Below are positions 28,106 to 35,857 of a stretch of DNA of 64,000 nucleotides, one piece after another. Positions within the stretch are counted from its first letter, which is position 1, and every line of letters starts with the position of its first letter. The position numbers and the translations under genes were made by a program. This stretch comes from Spirosoma sp. 48-14. GTDB taxonomy: Bacteria > Bacteroidota > Bacteroidia > Cytophagales > Spirosomataceae. The stretch is from contig NZ_MKUD01000010.1 in the NCBI RefSeq assembly GCF_001898575.1, positions 485,110 through 549,109 of the forward strand, given 5' to 3'. Below the pieces are notes generated by a model that saw only the letters and a list, made by a program, of their open reading frames with translations, was not told where the DNA came from and did no database searches.

Positions 28106-29371
28106 TTAGGCTTCACCGATGAGCATGAGCGCTCCAACGGTTACGTTTGAGGTTTCATCGATGAGAATAGCTCCGCCCGTAGCCCGATTTTTTTGATACG
28201 GATCGAAACTGATGGGTTGGGCAGTCCGTAAAACAACCTTCGCCAGATCGTTCAGTTTGAGGCTGTCAACGTCTTCGATTTCTTCGTAGGTATTGACGTT
28301 CAGTTGGTAAGCAATGTCACGTACTGAGCAACGCGTACGGAAGGTACCCACCTGAAGAAGGTATTTGTTACCCACTTTGAACTCTTTCGTATCCATCCAG
28401 CAGAGCATGGCTTCAACCGTCTGGCTGATGATGGGCTGACTATCCGAACGAACGATCAGGTCGCCCCGGCTGATGTCTACATCTGTAGCCAGATGCAAAA
28501 CGACCGACATGGGCGTTGCTGCTTCATCAAAATGTGTTTCGGCAATTTCGATGGCGTCAATCGTTGAGGTTTCGCCAGAAGGAAGTACGGTAATGGCATC
28601 GCCTTTCCGGAAAACACCGCTTGTGATTTTTCCGGCATACCCCCGGTAATCGTGCAGTTCAGCCGTTTGTGGGCGAATGACGTATTGAACCGGGAACCGG
28701 GCCGGATGATGATCTTCGGTTTCGCCATTGGCATCATCATCAATGGTCACAGTTTCCAGATGTTCCAGCAGTGTAGCACCTTCGTACCAGGGCATCGCCG
28801 ACGATTTGTCTACGACATTGTCACCATTGAGGGCGCTCATTGGAATGTACGTTACCTGATGTACATTCAGTTTTTTGGCCAGTTCGGCGTACTGGATACA
28901 GATATCGGAAAACACATCCTGCGAGTAATCGACCAGGTCCATTTTATTGATCGCTACCACAATGTGCGGAATCCCCAACAGGGAGGCTATGAGCGAGTGC
29001 CGACGCGTTTGTTCCACAACGCCATGCCGTGCATCAACCAGCACAATAGCCAACTGACAGTTCGACGCGCCCGTAACCATATTCCGGGTGTACTGTATAT
29101 GGCCTGGTGCATCGACAATGATAAACTTCCGCTTAGGCGTCTGAAAATAGCGATAGGCAACGTCAATTGTGATGCCCTGTTCGCGTTCGGAACGTAGCCC
29201 GTCTGTCAGAAGGGCCAGGTCGATTTCGCCGTCGTCGCGGCTTTTGCTGGCTCGTTCAATAGCTTCGAGCTGATCGGCCAGAATGGATTTGGAGTCGTAG
29301 AGAAGCCGGCCGATGAGCGTACTTTTGCCGTCGTCAACGGAACCGGCAGTTATAAATCGAAGGAGATCCAT
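28106..29371 (-). CDS. cysN: Sulfate adenylyltransferase, GTPase subunit
   Basis: With CysD, activates sulfate to APS; GTP hydrolysis drives the reaction. G1 is AGSVDDGKSTLIGRLLYDS at the N-terminus, the switch region has EREQGITIDVAYRYF, G3 is DAPGHIQYTRNM and G4 is NKMDLVDY. Translation-factor-like beta domains follow. At 421 residues it matches the shorter, non-fused form without an APS-kinase domain. Its ATG directly abuts the HepT stop codon, so translation is probably coupled to a toxin gene, which is unusual. Confidence 0.96.
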   Translation of the reverse strand: MDLLRFITAGSVDDGKSTLIGRLLYDSKSILADQLEAIERASKSRDDGEIDLALLTDGLRSEREQGITIDVAYRYFQTPKRKFIIVDAPGHIQYTRNMVTGASNCQLAIVLVDARHGVVEQTRRHSLIASLLGIPHIVVAINKMDLVDYSQDVFSDICIQYAELAKKLNVHQVTYIPMSALNGDNVVDKSSAMPWYEGATLLEHLETVTIDDDANGETEDHHPARFPVQYVIRPQTAELHDYRGYAGKITSGVFRKGDAITVLPSGETSTIDAIEIAETHFDEAATPMSVVLHLATDVDISRGDLIVRSDSQPIISQTVEAMLCWMDTKEFKVGNKYLLQVGTFRTRCSVRDIAYQLNVNTYEEIEDVDSLKLNDLAKVVLRTAQPISFDPYQKNRATGGAILIDETSNVTVGALMLIGEA

Positions 29372-29815
29372 TTATCTGATTTGATTGAAGTCAATGTGAC
29401 GATAATAGTCACTGGCTTTTGAAATGTCGTATTCCGTATTGTCGAAATTATTCTGGTCGAGTTCGGTACGAATAATGTGTTCGATGGCTTGTTTAAGTTC
29501 AGGAAGACGATCTGTAATTGTCTGGAAAACAATTAGTTTATCAACTCCGACATAATCGTGGGCAACTATATTGCGAAAGGTTTTGATACTTTGCCATGGA
29601 ATTTGTGTATAGACTGTTTTCGTTTGCTCGCTCATTCGATTAACCTGTTCGCCAATATGTAGCAGTTGCAGAAGACTGGCGTTAAAATCTTTCTGGTCAT
29701 TCGCTTCAAAGAAAACAAATGGGTCATCGAAACCTGTCGCATATACATCGATTTTGCCAATAGCTTCCAGAATTCGCAGGCAATAAACAAGATCTGTTTT
29801 ATGATTTGATGGCAT
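29372..29815 (-). CDS. hepT: HepT-like HEPN ribonuclease toxin
   Basis: A helical HEPN (DUF86-type) protein, toxin of a type VII HepT/MntA module. The RNase motif R-x4-H-x-Y is present as RNIVAHDY near residue 98. In known pairs MntA adenylylates the Tyr next to the His and so blocks the RNase. It overlaps the MntA-like gene by 17 bases and lies directly before cysN, inside the sulfur operon. Confidence 0.85.
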   Translation of the reverse strand: MPSNHKTDLVYCLRILEAIGKIDVYATGFDDPFVFFEANDQKDFNASLLQLLHIGEQVNRMSEQTKTVYTQIPWQSIKTFRNIVAHDYVGVDKLIVFQTITDRLPELKQAIEHIIRTELDQNNFDNTEYDISKASDYYRHIDFNQIR

Positions 29816-30089
29816 ACTTTACATCTTTCAATGCCCGATGCAGAATAATTGGTTCAGCATATTGTCGGAGCATCACATCAATGGGAATTTTCAAGTCATC
29901 CTGAAGTTGTTCCCTTAACGCGATGAGTTGCTGGTAGGGGATGGGTTCTTCAAGTAGAATGTCAATATCCTGGTAGGCTTCACCACGGGCAAATGAGCCG
30001 AAGACACCAATCCGACTTAGGCCGAAACGGTCAAATATGTTCTCCTGCGTCAGGTATGCCTGAAAAGACTGAAAGTTATTGACCATCAA
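29799..30089 (-). CDS. mntA: MntA-like minimal nucleotidyltransferase antitoxin
   Basis: A 96-residue minimal nucleotidyltransferase with the pol-beta motif GSFARGEAYQDIDIL (GSx10DxD; here Asp-Ile-Asp) and a later third carboxylate in IDVML. Members paired with HepT adenylylate the toxin. A second Met follows the first, so the start is uncertain by one codon. Position: after cysD, with 17 bases of overlap to hepT. Confidence 0.87.
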   Translation of the reverse strand: MMVNNFQSFQAYLTQENIFDRFGLSRIGVFGSFARGEAYQDIDILLEEPIPYQQLIALREQLQDDLKIPIDVMLRQYAEPIILHRALKDVKYAIKS

Positions 30090-30147
30090 ATTGAGTTATT
30101 GAGTGAAGAGCGTCATAGCAGCGATTCGTTTAATTACTCAATCTCAG

Positions 30148-31050
30148 TTAAAAATACCCGCCTTTCTTGCGGTCTTCCATAGCGGCTTCGGAAAGCTGGT
30201 CGTCCATGCGGGTTTCGCCCCGTTCGGAGATGCGTGTAGCCTGAATTTCGTTGATAACTGCGTCTAAGGTATCCGCTTCTGATTCGGAGGCTGCTGTACA
30301 GGAGATATCGCCGACGGTACGGAACCGAACCCGACGGGTCACAAGCTGGTCATCTGGTTCGGGTTTGATAACACCACCCGCCGTAGCCATCAGTTTGCCA
30401 TCCCGCACGAGTAGTTCGCGTTCATGCGCAAAATAGATGCTCGGCAATTCGATTTTTTCCCGACGGATATAATTCCATACGTCGAGTTCGGTCCAGTTCG
30501 AAATGGGGAATACGCGGACGTTCTCACCTTTATGAATCCGGCCGTTGTAAAGGTTCCAAAGTTCGGGGCGTTGGCGTTTGGGGTCCCAGGAGCCAAATTC
30601 ATCCCGTACTGAAAACACCCGTTCTTTGGCCCGTGCTTTCTCTTCATCCCGACGAGCTCCACCGATGCAGGCATCGAACTCAAATTCTTCGATGGCATCG
30701 AGCAACGTAAAGGTTTGCAGACCGTTGCGGGTTGCATTGCGTCCGGTTGGTTCTTTGAGTTTCTTTTCGCGGATGGTGTCTTCTACATACCGGACGATGA
30801 GTTTTTCACCAATCCGTTCGGCCAGATTATCCCGGAAGTCGAGTGCTTCCTGGAAGTTGTGACCCGTATCGACGTGAAGCAGTGGGAATGGAAATTTACC
30901 CGGCCGGAACGCTTTCAAAGCCAGATGCACCAGCGTAATGGAATCCTTACCACCCGAAAAAAGAAGGGCCGGACGTTCAAACTGCCCCGCTACCTCCCGC
31001 ATAATGTGGATGGCTTCCGATTCAAGCTGATCTAAATAATCGAGTTTCAT
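30148..31050 (-). CDS. cysD: Sulfate adenylyltransferase, small subunit
   Basis: The ATP pyrophosphatase subunit that forms APS with CysN. The PP-loop is LLFSGGKDSITLVHLA near residue 30; LHVDTGHNFQE and the C-terminal RFRTVGDISCTAAS...EADTLDAVINEI block are family-typical, and the C-terminus RKKGGYF is characteristic. I chose the ATG ending at 31050 (MKLDYLDQL); an upstream ATG would add 23 residues read from the palindrome at 31067. Length about 300 fits. Confidence 0.96.
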   Translation of the reverse strand: MKLDYLDQLESEAIHIMREVAGQFERPALLFSGGKDSITLVHLALKAFRPGKFPFPLLHVDTGHNFQEALDFRDNLAERIGEKLIVRYVEDTIREKKLKEPTGRNATRNGLQTFTLLDAIEEFEFDACIGGARRDEEKARAKERVFSVRDEFGSWDPKRQRPELWNLYNGRIHKGENVRVFPISNWTELDVWNYIRREKIELPSIYFAHERELLVRDGKLMATAGGVIKPEPDDQLVTRRVRFRTVGDISCTAASESEADTLDAVINEIQATRISERGETRMDDQLSEAAMEDRKKGGYF

Positions 31051-31066
31051 TTCAAGGATTGACTTG

Positions 31067-31119
31067 TTGAAGGATAGAATGATTGAATAAGTCAACAAAT
31101 CAATCATTCTATCCTTCAA
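31067..31119. repeat. Palindrome between cysH and cysD (20-bp perfect arms)
   Basis: Arms 31067-31086 and 31100-31119 are perfect reverse complements around a 13-base loop. The right arm ends 3 bases before the cysH stop codon (31123-31125). A degenerate counterpart occurs next to the cysD stop at about 30091-30147. Confidence 0.88.
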
Positions 31120-31122
31120 TCA

Positions 31123-31857
31123 TTAAGCTTTAAACACTTCTTCGTGCGTATGTAAACCGCATTCTTTCTTGGAGTTATCCTCCCACCACCAGCGTCCCGC
31201 CCGGAAATCTTCTCCTTCCTGAATGGCCCGGGTGCAGGGCTGACAACCAATACTGACAAAGCCCCGGTCGTGAAGGGGGTTGTAGGGGACGTTATGCTCT
31301 TTTACATATTGCTTTACCTGATCAAATGTCCAGTCCATTAGCGGATGGAATTTGAAAAGCTGATGAGCTTCGTCCCATTCGAGTTGGGTCATGTCCTGGC
31401 GGTTGGCCGATTGCTCGGCGCGTATACCCGTAATCCATATTTTCTGACCTTTCAACGCCCGGTTCAGTGGCTCAACTTTACGAATTCCGCAACACTCTTT
31501 CCGGTTTTCGACTGACTCATACATGCTGTAAGGCCCTTTACCAGTCATCAGCTTTTCAACAGCATCGGCCTGAGGATAGTATGTTTCGATGTTGATCCCG
31601 TACCGGTCGTTGGTTTTTTTCCAAACTGAATACGTTTCAGAAAACATCCGGCCCGTATCGAGTGTGAAAATACGAACTGGTATATCGTTTGAGGCAATCA
31701 GGTCGGTAATAACCTGATCCTCATAGCCGAGGCTGGTCGAAAAGACGATCTGGCCAGGGAATAGTTCGGCCAGTGTCCGTATAGCTTCCACATTGCTCAG
31801 GCCGAGCAATCGCTCGCTAAGACTTTCGAGCGTGTGTGAGGTAGGTTCAGCAATCAT
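31123..31857 (-). CDS. cysH: Adenylyl-sulfate (APS) reductase, thioredoxin-dependent
   Basis: Reduces activated sulfate to sulfite. The substrate loop is near IVFSTSLGYEDQVITDLIA. Two cysteine pairs that ligate a 4Fe-4S cluster are visible, KECCGIRK near residue 122 and GCQPCTR near 205, which marks the APS-using rather than PAPS-using type. The catalytic C-terminal motif is KKECGLH. APS use fits the absence of an APS-kinase gene in this operon. It lies between metZ and cysD on the minus strand. Confidence 0.93.
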   Translation of the reverse strand: MIAEPTSHTLESLSERLLGLSNVEAIRTLAELFPGQIVFSTSLGYEDQVITDLIASNDIPVRIFTLDTGRMFSETYSVWKKTNDRYGINIETYYPQADAVEKLMTGKGPYSMYESVENRKECCGIRKVEPLNRALKGQKIWITGIRAEQSANRQDMTQLEWDEAHQLFKFHPLMDWTFDQVKQYVKEHNVPYNPLHDRGFVSIGCQPCTRAIQEGEDFRAGRWWWEDNSKKECGLHTHEEVFKA

Positions 31858-31891
31858 ACGAGTGACTATATATAAAAAACATGGCCCTGCA

Positions 31892-33100
31892 TCAGGCTAC
31901 TTTCTCTTTGAGTACCTCAGCCGACTTTGTGGCAGCCTGGGCAAAATCGTCGATCAGGTCTTCAATGGCTTCCAGACCTACAGAAACCCGAATCAGACCG
32001 GGCGTGATGCCTAATGCCGCTTTTTCCTCTGGCTTCAGTTTGGCGTGCGTAGTCGTGTTCGGGTTGGTCACAATCGTACGCGAATCCCCCAGGTTAGACG
32101 AAAGCGTAGGAATGGTTAAGGCATCGTAAAAGGCTTTTACCCGCTCAAAACCACCTTCGAGTTCAATCGTAACAATGGCACCACCCGCACTCATCTGTTT
32201 CTTCGCCAGGTCATACTGTGGATGCGATGGCAAAAATGGGTAGAGCACACGGTCGACATCAGGATGACTTTCCAGGGCTTCGGCCAGTTGTAAGGCATTG
32301 CGACAGTGCCGTTCCATGCGCAGATCCAGCGTTTCCAGACTCTTTGATAACACCCACGCATTAAAGGGAGAAAGCGAAGGTCCTGTATGACGGGCAAAGA
32401 AACGGATAGGTTGTATCAGATCGGCCCGACCCACTACAATACCTCCTAACACACGACCCTGTCCATCCATATATTTTGTCGCTGAATGTATGGACAGATC
32501 AGCACCATAATCGAGTGGAGTTTGCAGGATGGGTGTCGCAAAACAGTTATCGACGTTCAGGATGAAGCCGTATTTCGCTTTCAGACGGGCCAACATTTCC
32601 AGATCCACCAGTTCCAGGCCGGGGTTCGATGGGGTTTCCAGATACACCATTTTTGCGGCTGGCGTTCCGGTTGTTGGCTGAATGGCGGCTTCCCAGTCGG
32701 CTTCAGTAGCGGTGGCATCTACATACGTATGGGTAATTCCCCACTTACTCAGAATCTGCGTGATGATCTGATGGGCTGAACCGAACAACGCCCGGCAGGC
32801 TACAATATGATCGCCCGATTTCAACAAACCTGCCATACTGGCAAAAACCGCAGCCATTCCCGTCCCCGTTGCAATACCATCTTCAGCATTTTCTAGCATA
32901 CATACCTTCTCCACAAATTCCGAAACGTTCGGGTTCGAGAAGCGTGAGTAAATGTTGCCTTCTTCGGTTTCATCGAATAGCGCTTTGCCCTGCTCAGCAC
33001 TGTCAAAGGCAAAGCTCGATGTGAGGTATAACGGGACAGAGTGTTCGCGGTTCAGCGATTTGGCCGTTTGGATGCGAATGGCTTTGGTTTGTTTTTTCAT
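31892..33100 (-). CDS. metZ: O-succinylhomoserine sulfhydrylase-like PLP enzyme
   Basis: A trans-sulfuration family enzyme that would use sulfide from sulfate reduction to make homocysteine. The PLP lysine is in SIHSATKYMDGQGRVLGG, a pattern typical of MetZ; YSRFSNPNVSEFVEKVCMLE and GTGMAAVFASMAGLL are family blocks. 402 residues is normal. The operon context (sulfate activation and reduction) supports direct sulfhydrylation. Cystathionine gamma-synthase or O-acetyl specificity cannot be excluded. Confidence 0.88.
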   Translation of the reverse strand: MKKQTKAIRIQTAKSLNREHSVPLYLTSSFAFDSAEQGKALFDETEEGNIYSRFSNPNVSEFVEKVCMLENAEDGIATGTGMAAVFASMAGLLKSGDHIVACRALFGSAHQIITQILSKWGITHTYVDATATEADWEAAIQPTTGTPAAKMVYLETPSNPGLELVDLEMLARLKAKYGFILNVDNCFATPILQTPLDYGADLSIHSATKYMDGQGRVLGGIVVGRADLIQPIRFFARHTGPSLSPFNAWVLSKSLETLDLRMERHCRNALQLAEALESHPDVDRVLYPFLPSHPQYDLAKKQMSAGGAIVTIELEGGFERVKAFYDALTIPTLSSNLGDSRTIVTNPNTTTHAKLKPEEKAALGITPGLIRVSVGLEAIEDLIDDFAQAATKSAEVLKEKVA

Positions 33101-33176
33101 AGACTTATTTCGACAGTATTAACAGGTTGTACAAGTCTGCTTTTACGCCTAAATCCTGTAGCCCCAGTTAATCCTA

Positions 33177-34244
33177 TCAGAAAAACTTAATGATTTTCCG
33201 CAAACTTACGATGATGATAACAATCCCTACCAATATCATCATAGTTTTAACAGGTAGTTTTTGTGCCAGCCGGGCGGCAATCGGAGCGGCAATCATACCG
33301 CCAAGAATTAGACCGATAATAACCAGTCCGTAATTATCGAGACCTGCGTATAGGGCGAAGACAACCGACGAGGCAAACGAGACAAAGAACTCCGCCAGAT
33401 TGACTGACCCAATAGTATAACGCGGATGACGACCAGCGGCAATAAGTGTCGAGTTGACGATAGGGCCCCAGCCTCCACCACCAATGGCATCGACAAACCC
33501 ACCGAACCAGGCCAGCAATCCAATCTGACGAACCGGCTTTTTCTTCTGACGTTTAACGAGGGCCTTTTTGAGAATCAAAATACCAAGAATAGCCGTGTAA
33601 ACGGAAATAGCAGGACTTAAGTAGTTGGCTACCAGTTCCATATCGGCCAGTTTCGTAATGAGAAACGCGCCTAAAGCCGCACCTATAACTCCTGGAATCA
33701 GGACGACTTTGAACAAGCGGCTATTCACATTCCCGAACTTAAGGTGCATATAGCCCGACACACCACTGGTGAAAATCTCAGAGCTGTGTACACTGGCCGT
33801 AGCAAAAACCGGACTGATTCCTACACTGGTCAAAAACGTTGTAGCCGTTACGCCATACGCCATGCCTAGGGCTCCATCAATCATTTGGGCCACAAAACCG
33901 GCCATAATGAAATAGAAAATGTCGGGTGTAACATGAATAGTGTCGGCAATGATCGTGAGCCGGTCGAGGGTGAAATAGCTAAAGAGCAAATGCCCGACAA
34001 TCATCAGGGCAAGTGCTGCAAAAACATAAATAGCGATTTCGGTTCGGTTCCGACGCCGAAGCAGGGGTTGTGAGCTGCCGGTTTCAATAGTAGCCGTTGG
34101 ATAGGCTGCTCGCAATACCTCCGCCTGTCTGGCAGCGTTAGTTCCTTTTAACGTAATCGTAAGTCCATTAAGGTCGATTTCTGGGCCTGTTAATGTAATT
34201 GAATTACCTGCCGCATCAGGCGTGGGGGCTAGGGGTTGGCTCAT
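33177..34244 (-). CDS. TauE/SafE-family membrane permease
   Basis: Family members move sulfite, sulfonates or related anions; here sulfate uptake or sulfite export is plausible from the operon. A hydrophilic N-terminal part of about 70 residues (LTGPEIDLNGLTITLKG) precedes about eight membrane helices. Conserved pieces: MAGFVAQMIDGALGMAYGVTATTFL and the second-half counterpart GFVDAIGGGGWGPIVNSTLI. It is the first gene of the sulfur operon, 76 bases before metZ. The N-terminal extension is unusual for the family and may be a regulatory or sulfur-carrier-like domain. Confidence 0.88.
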   Translation of the reverse strand: MSQPLAPTPDAAGNSITLTGPEIDLNGLTITLKGTNAARQAEVLRAAYPTATIETGSSQPLLRRRNRTEIAIYVFAALALMIVGHLLFSYFTLDRLTIIADTIHVTPDIFYFIMAGFVAQMIDGALGMAYGVTATTFLTSVGISPVFATASVHSSEIFTSGVSGYMHLKFGNVNSRLFKVVLIPGVIGAALGAFLITKLADMELVANYLSPAISVYTAILGILILKKALVKRQKKKPVRQIGLLAWFGGFVDAIGGGGWGPIVNSTLIAAGRHPRYTIGSVNLAEFFVSFASSVVFALYAGLDNYGLVIIGLILGGMIAAPIAARLAQKLPVKTMMILVGIVIIIVSLRKIIKFF

Positions 34245-34286
34245 ACAGTATAAAACCTATCGAATTAATGGAGTAATGTATTTATG

Positions 34287-34310
34287 AAAAACGGCACATC
34301 CACGTGCCGC
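34287..34310 (-). terminator. Attenuator-like hairpin in the leader of the sulfur operon
   Basis: On the minus strand a stem CGGCAC/GTGCCG (34304-34309 with 34292-34297) is followed by five T (34287-34291). It lies between the promoter box at 34364-34371 and the permease start at 34244, so it may terminate transcription conditionally. The transcript start region contains GGCAC, which could pair with the 3' arm and prevent termination (inference). Confidence 0.65.
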
Positions 34311-34363
34311 TTGTTCCAATTGATTTTCGAGTTTGTAACGTCAGACAAGACTTGAAAGTGCCA

Positions 34364-34371
34364 CAAAGATA
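34364..34371 (-). promoter_or_regulatory. Promoter -7 box (TATCTTTG) of the sulfur operon
   Basis: Read on the minus strand, TATCTTTG matches the TAnnTTTG consensus; a TTGC at the -33 position lies about 20 bases upstream. It is about 120 bases before the permease gene and would drive tauE-metZ-cysH-cysD-mntA-hepT-cysN. Confidence 0.7.
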
Positions 34372-34395
34372 CGGTATGAATGCGGAAAGTTGCAA

Positions 34396-34438
34396 GAAAA
34401 CGATTAGACGTCGTCAAGAGTGGTGCCTAATCGTTTTC
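34396..34438 (-). terminator. Terminator hairpin after the subtilisin-like gene
   Basis: A 12-bp perfect stem (34396-34407 with 34427-34438) encloses a 19-base loop, and the stem's T-rich arm gives a weak T tail on the minus strand. It lies between the protease stop and the sulfur-operon promoter and would insulate the two. Confidence 0.75.
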
Positions 34439-34488
34439 TTTTTAGCTGAATACCGTATCCCAGATGGATGTAGAGAGCCTTTCGCACA

Positions 34489-35688
34489 TTAGTTGCCTTC
34501 CCCCGCCATTGGGTCAGCTTTTCCGTCTGGATCACCCGTAACGGTGCCGTGAGTAGGCAGGTTAGCCCCCCGAATATACAGTAAGCCCGCTACGTGTGGA
34601 GCAGCCATGGATGTACCACTTAACGTAGCATAAGCCGCATTTTTATATGTAGATGTGATTCGTACCCCGTAGGCGCAGACATCTACGCTGGTGCCAAAAT
34701 TCGAGAAGGAAGCAAACTGATTTTTACTGTCCATCGCCGACACCGTAAATACATTGGCGTGATTAACCCGCGACGGTGAGTAATTATTGGCATCTTTGCC
34801 GTCGTTGCCAGCCGCTATAGCAAAGAGAATGCCCAGATTAGCCGCTCGGGTTATGGCTGCATCGAGTGTCGATGACGTACTTTCTCCGCCCAGACTCAGA
34901 TTGACCACATCGCCCGACTTCCCATTTTGTGCTACGTAATTGATAGCCTGAATAATGCCGGAGAGCCGCCCTTCACCGTCATCATCCAACACACGAAGCG
35001 AAACCAGTGTAGCGCCAGAAGCAATACCCGTTACGCCAATGCTGTTGTTTTTAGCACCGATGATACCCGCTACATGCGTGCCATGTCCATTTTCGTCATC
35101 GGCAGAGGTATTGCCGCTAACGAAGGATTTGCTTCGACTGACATCTACATTCAGATCGGGATGGTCGAGGTCGATGCCGGTGTCGATAATCCAGACGGTT
35201 TTGCCGGTTTGTAAATCGCCCCGACCGTAACCCGTCTGTTTGATATTCCAGGATAATGTCGACGTAGTGGCTACATCCACACAACTACAGATCGACATAA
35301 TCCGGTCGGGTTCTACCAGCAGTACATCGGGGTCCTGGCGTAATTGCTCGGATTCGTTCTCGGTAAGGTGGGCCAGAAAGCTGGTTTGTTCGCCAGATAC
35401 TAAAAGATCGGCCTGTGTATCGGCAATCTGATAATCGGCCAGGAGTTGTTCGAAGCGAGCTTCGGTTGCTGCTACTCTGGCCCCCGACACCCCTGACAGC
35501 GTTTGAGTGGGCTGATAGGTAACAATGTATGAACCTGCTATGGCAACCCCGCTATTGGAAGAGGCTTTTACCAGACAGTCGGCCGAGATACTGGTAGGCT
35601 CTACACTACTATCAGCCTGACAACCAAACAAACCGATACCGGTTACGGCGACGTGGATAAGTGTCGCGAACGGGAAAAAACGTCGCAT
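34489..35688 (-). CDS. Subtilisin-like (S8) serine protease, predicted lipoprotein
   Basis: Secreted endopeptidase. The N-terminus has a lipoprotein signal with GLFGC. An I9-like propeptide follows (about 45-130, IAGSYIVTYQPT...LLVEPDRIM). The catalytic triad is visible: Asp in VWIIDTGIDLDHPDL, His in NGHGTHVAGIIG, Ser in SGTSMAAPHVAGLL; the oxyanion Asn is in AIAAGNDG. The C-terminus (DPDGKADPMAGEGN) is short, so there is no cell-wall or secretion domain. It is monocistronic, flanked by a terminator. Confidence 0.95.
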   Translation of the reverse strand: MRRFFPFATLIHVAVTGIGLFGCQADSSVEPTSISADCLVKASSNSGVAIAGSYIVTYQPTQTLSGVSGARVAATEARFEQLLADYQIADTQADLLVSGEQTSFLAHLTENESEQLRQDPDVLLVEPDRIMSICSCVDVATTSTLSWNIKQTGYGRGDLQTGKTVWIIDTGIDLDHPDLNVDVSRSKSFVSGNTSADDENGHGTHVAGIIGAKNNSIGVTGIASGATLVSLRVLDDDGEGRLSGIIQAINYVAQNGKSGDVVNLSLGGESTSSTLDAAITRAANLGILFAIAAGNDGKDANNYSPSRVNHANVFTVSAMDSKNQFASFSNFGTSVDVCAYGVRITSTYKNAAYATLSGTSMAAPHVAGLLYIRGANLPTHGTVTGDPDGKADPMAGEGN

Positions 35689-35857
35689 AACGTACGTACG
35701 AAAATAGATTAGGAAAAAGCTGAATCGTAGAACGTTAGGCCATAGAAATAGAAGAATCGCTGCGGTTGTACGTGAACGATGCGTTGGGCGTCAAATCCAC
35801 TTTATTGGTTATACGTATAAAACGAAATGGCCGTTGCAACTCTTGCTGTTGAGTAGA

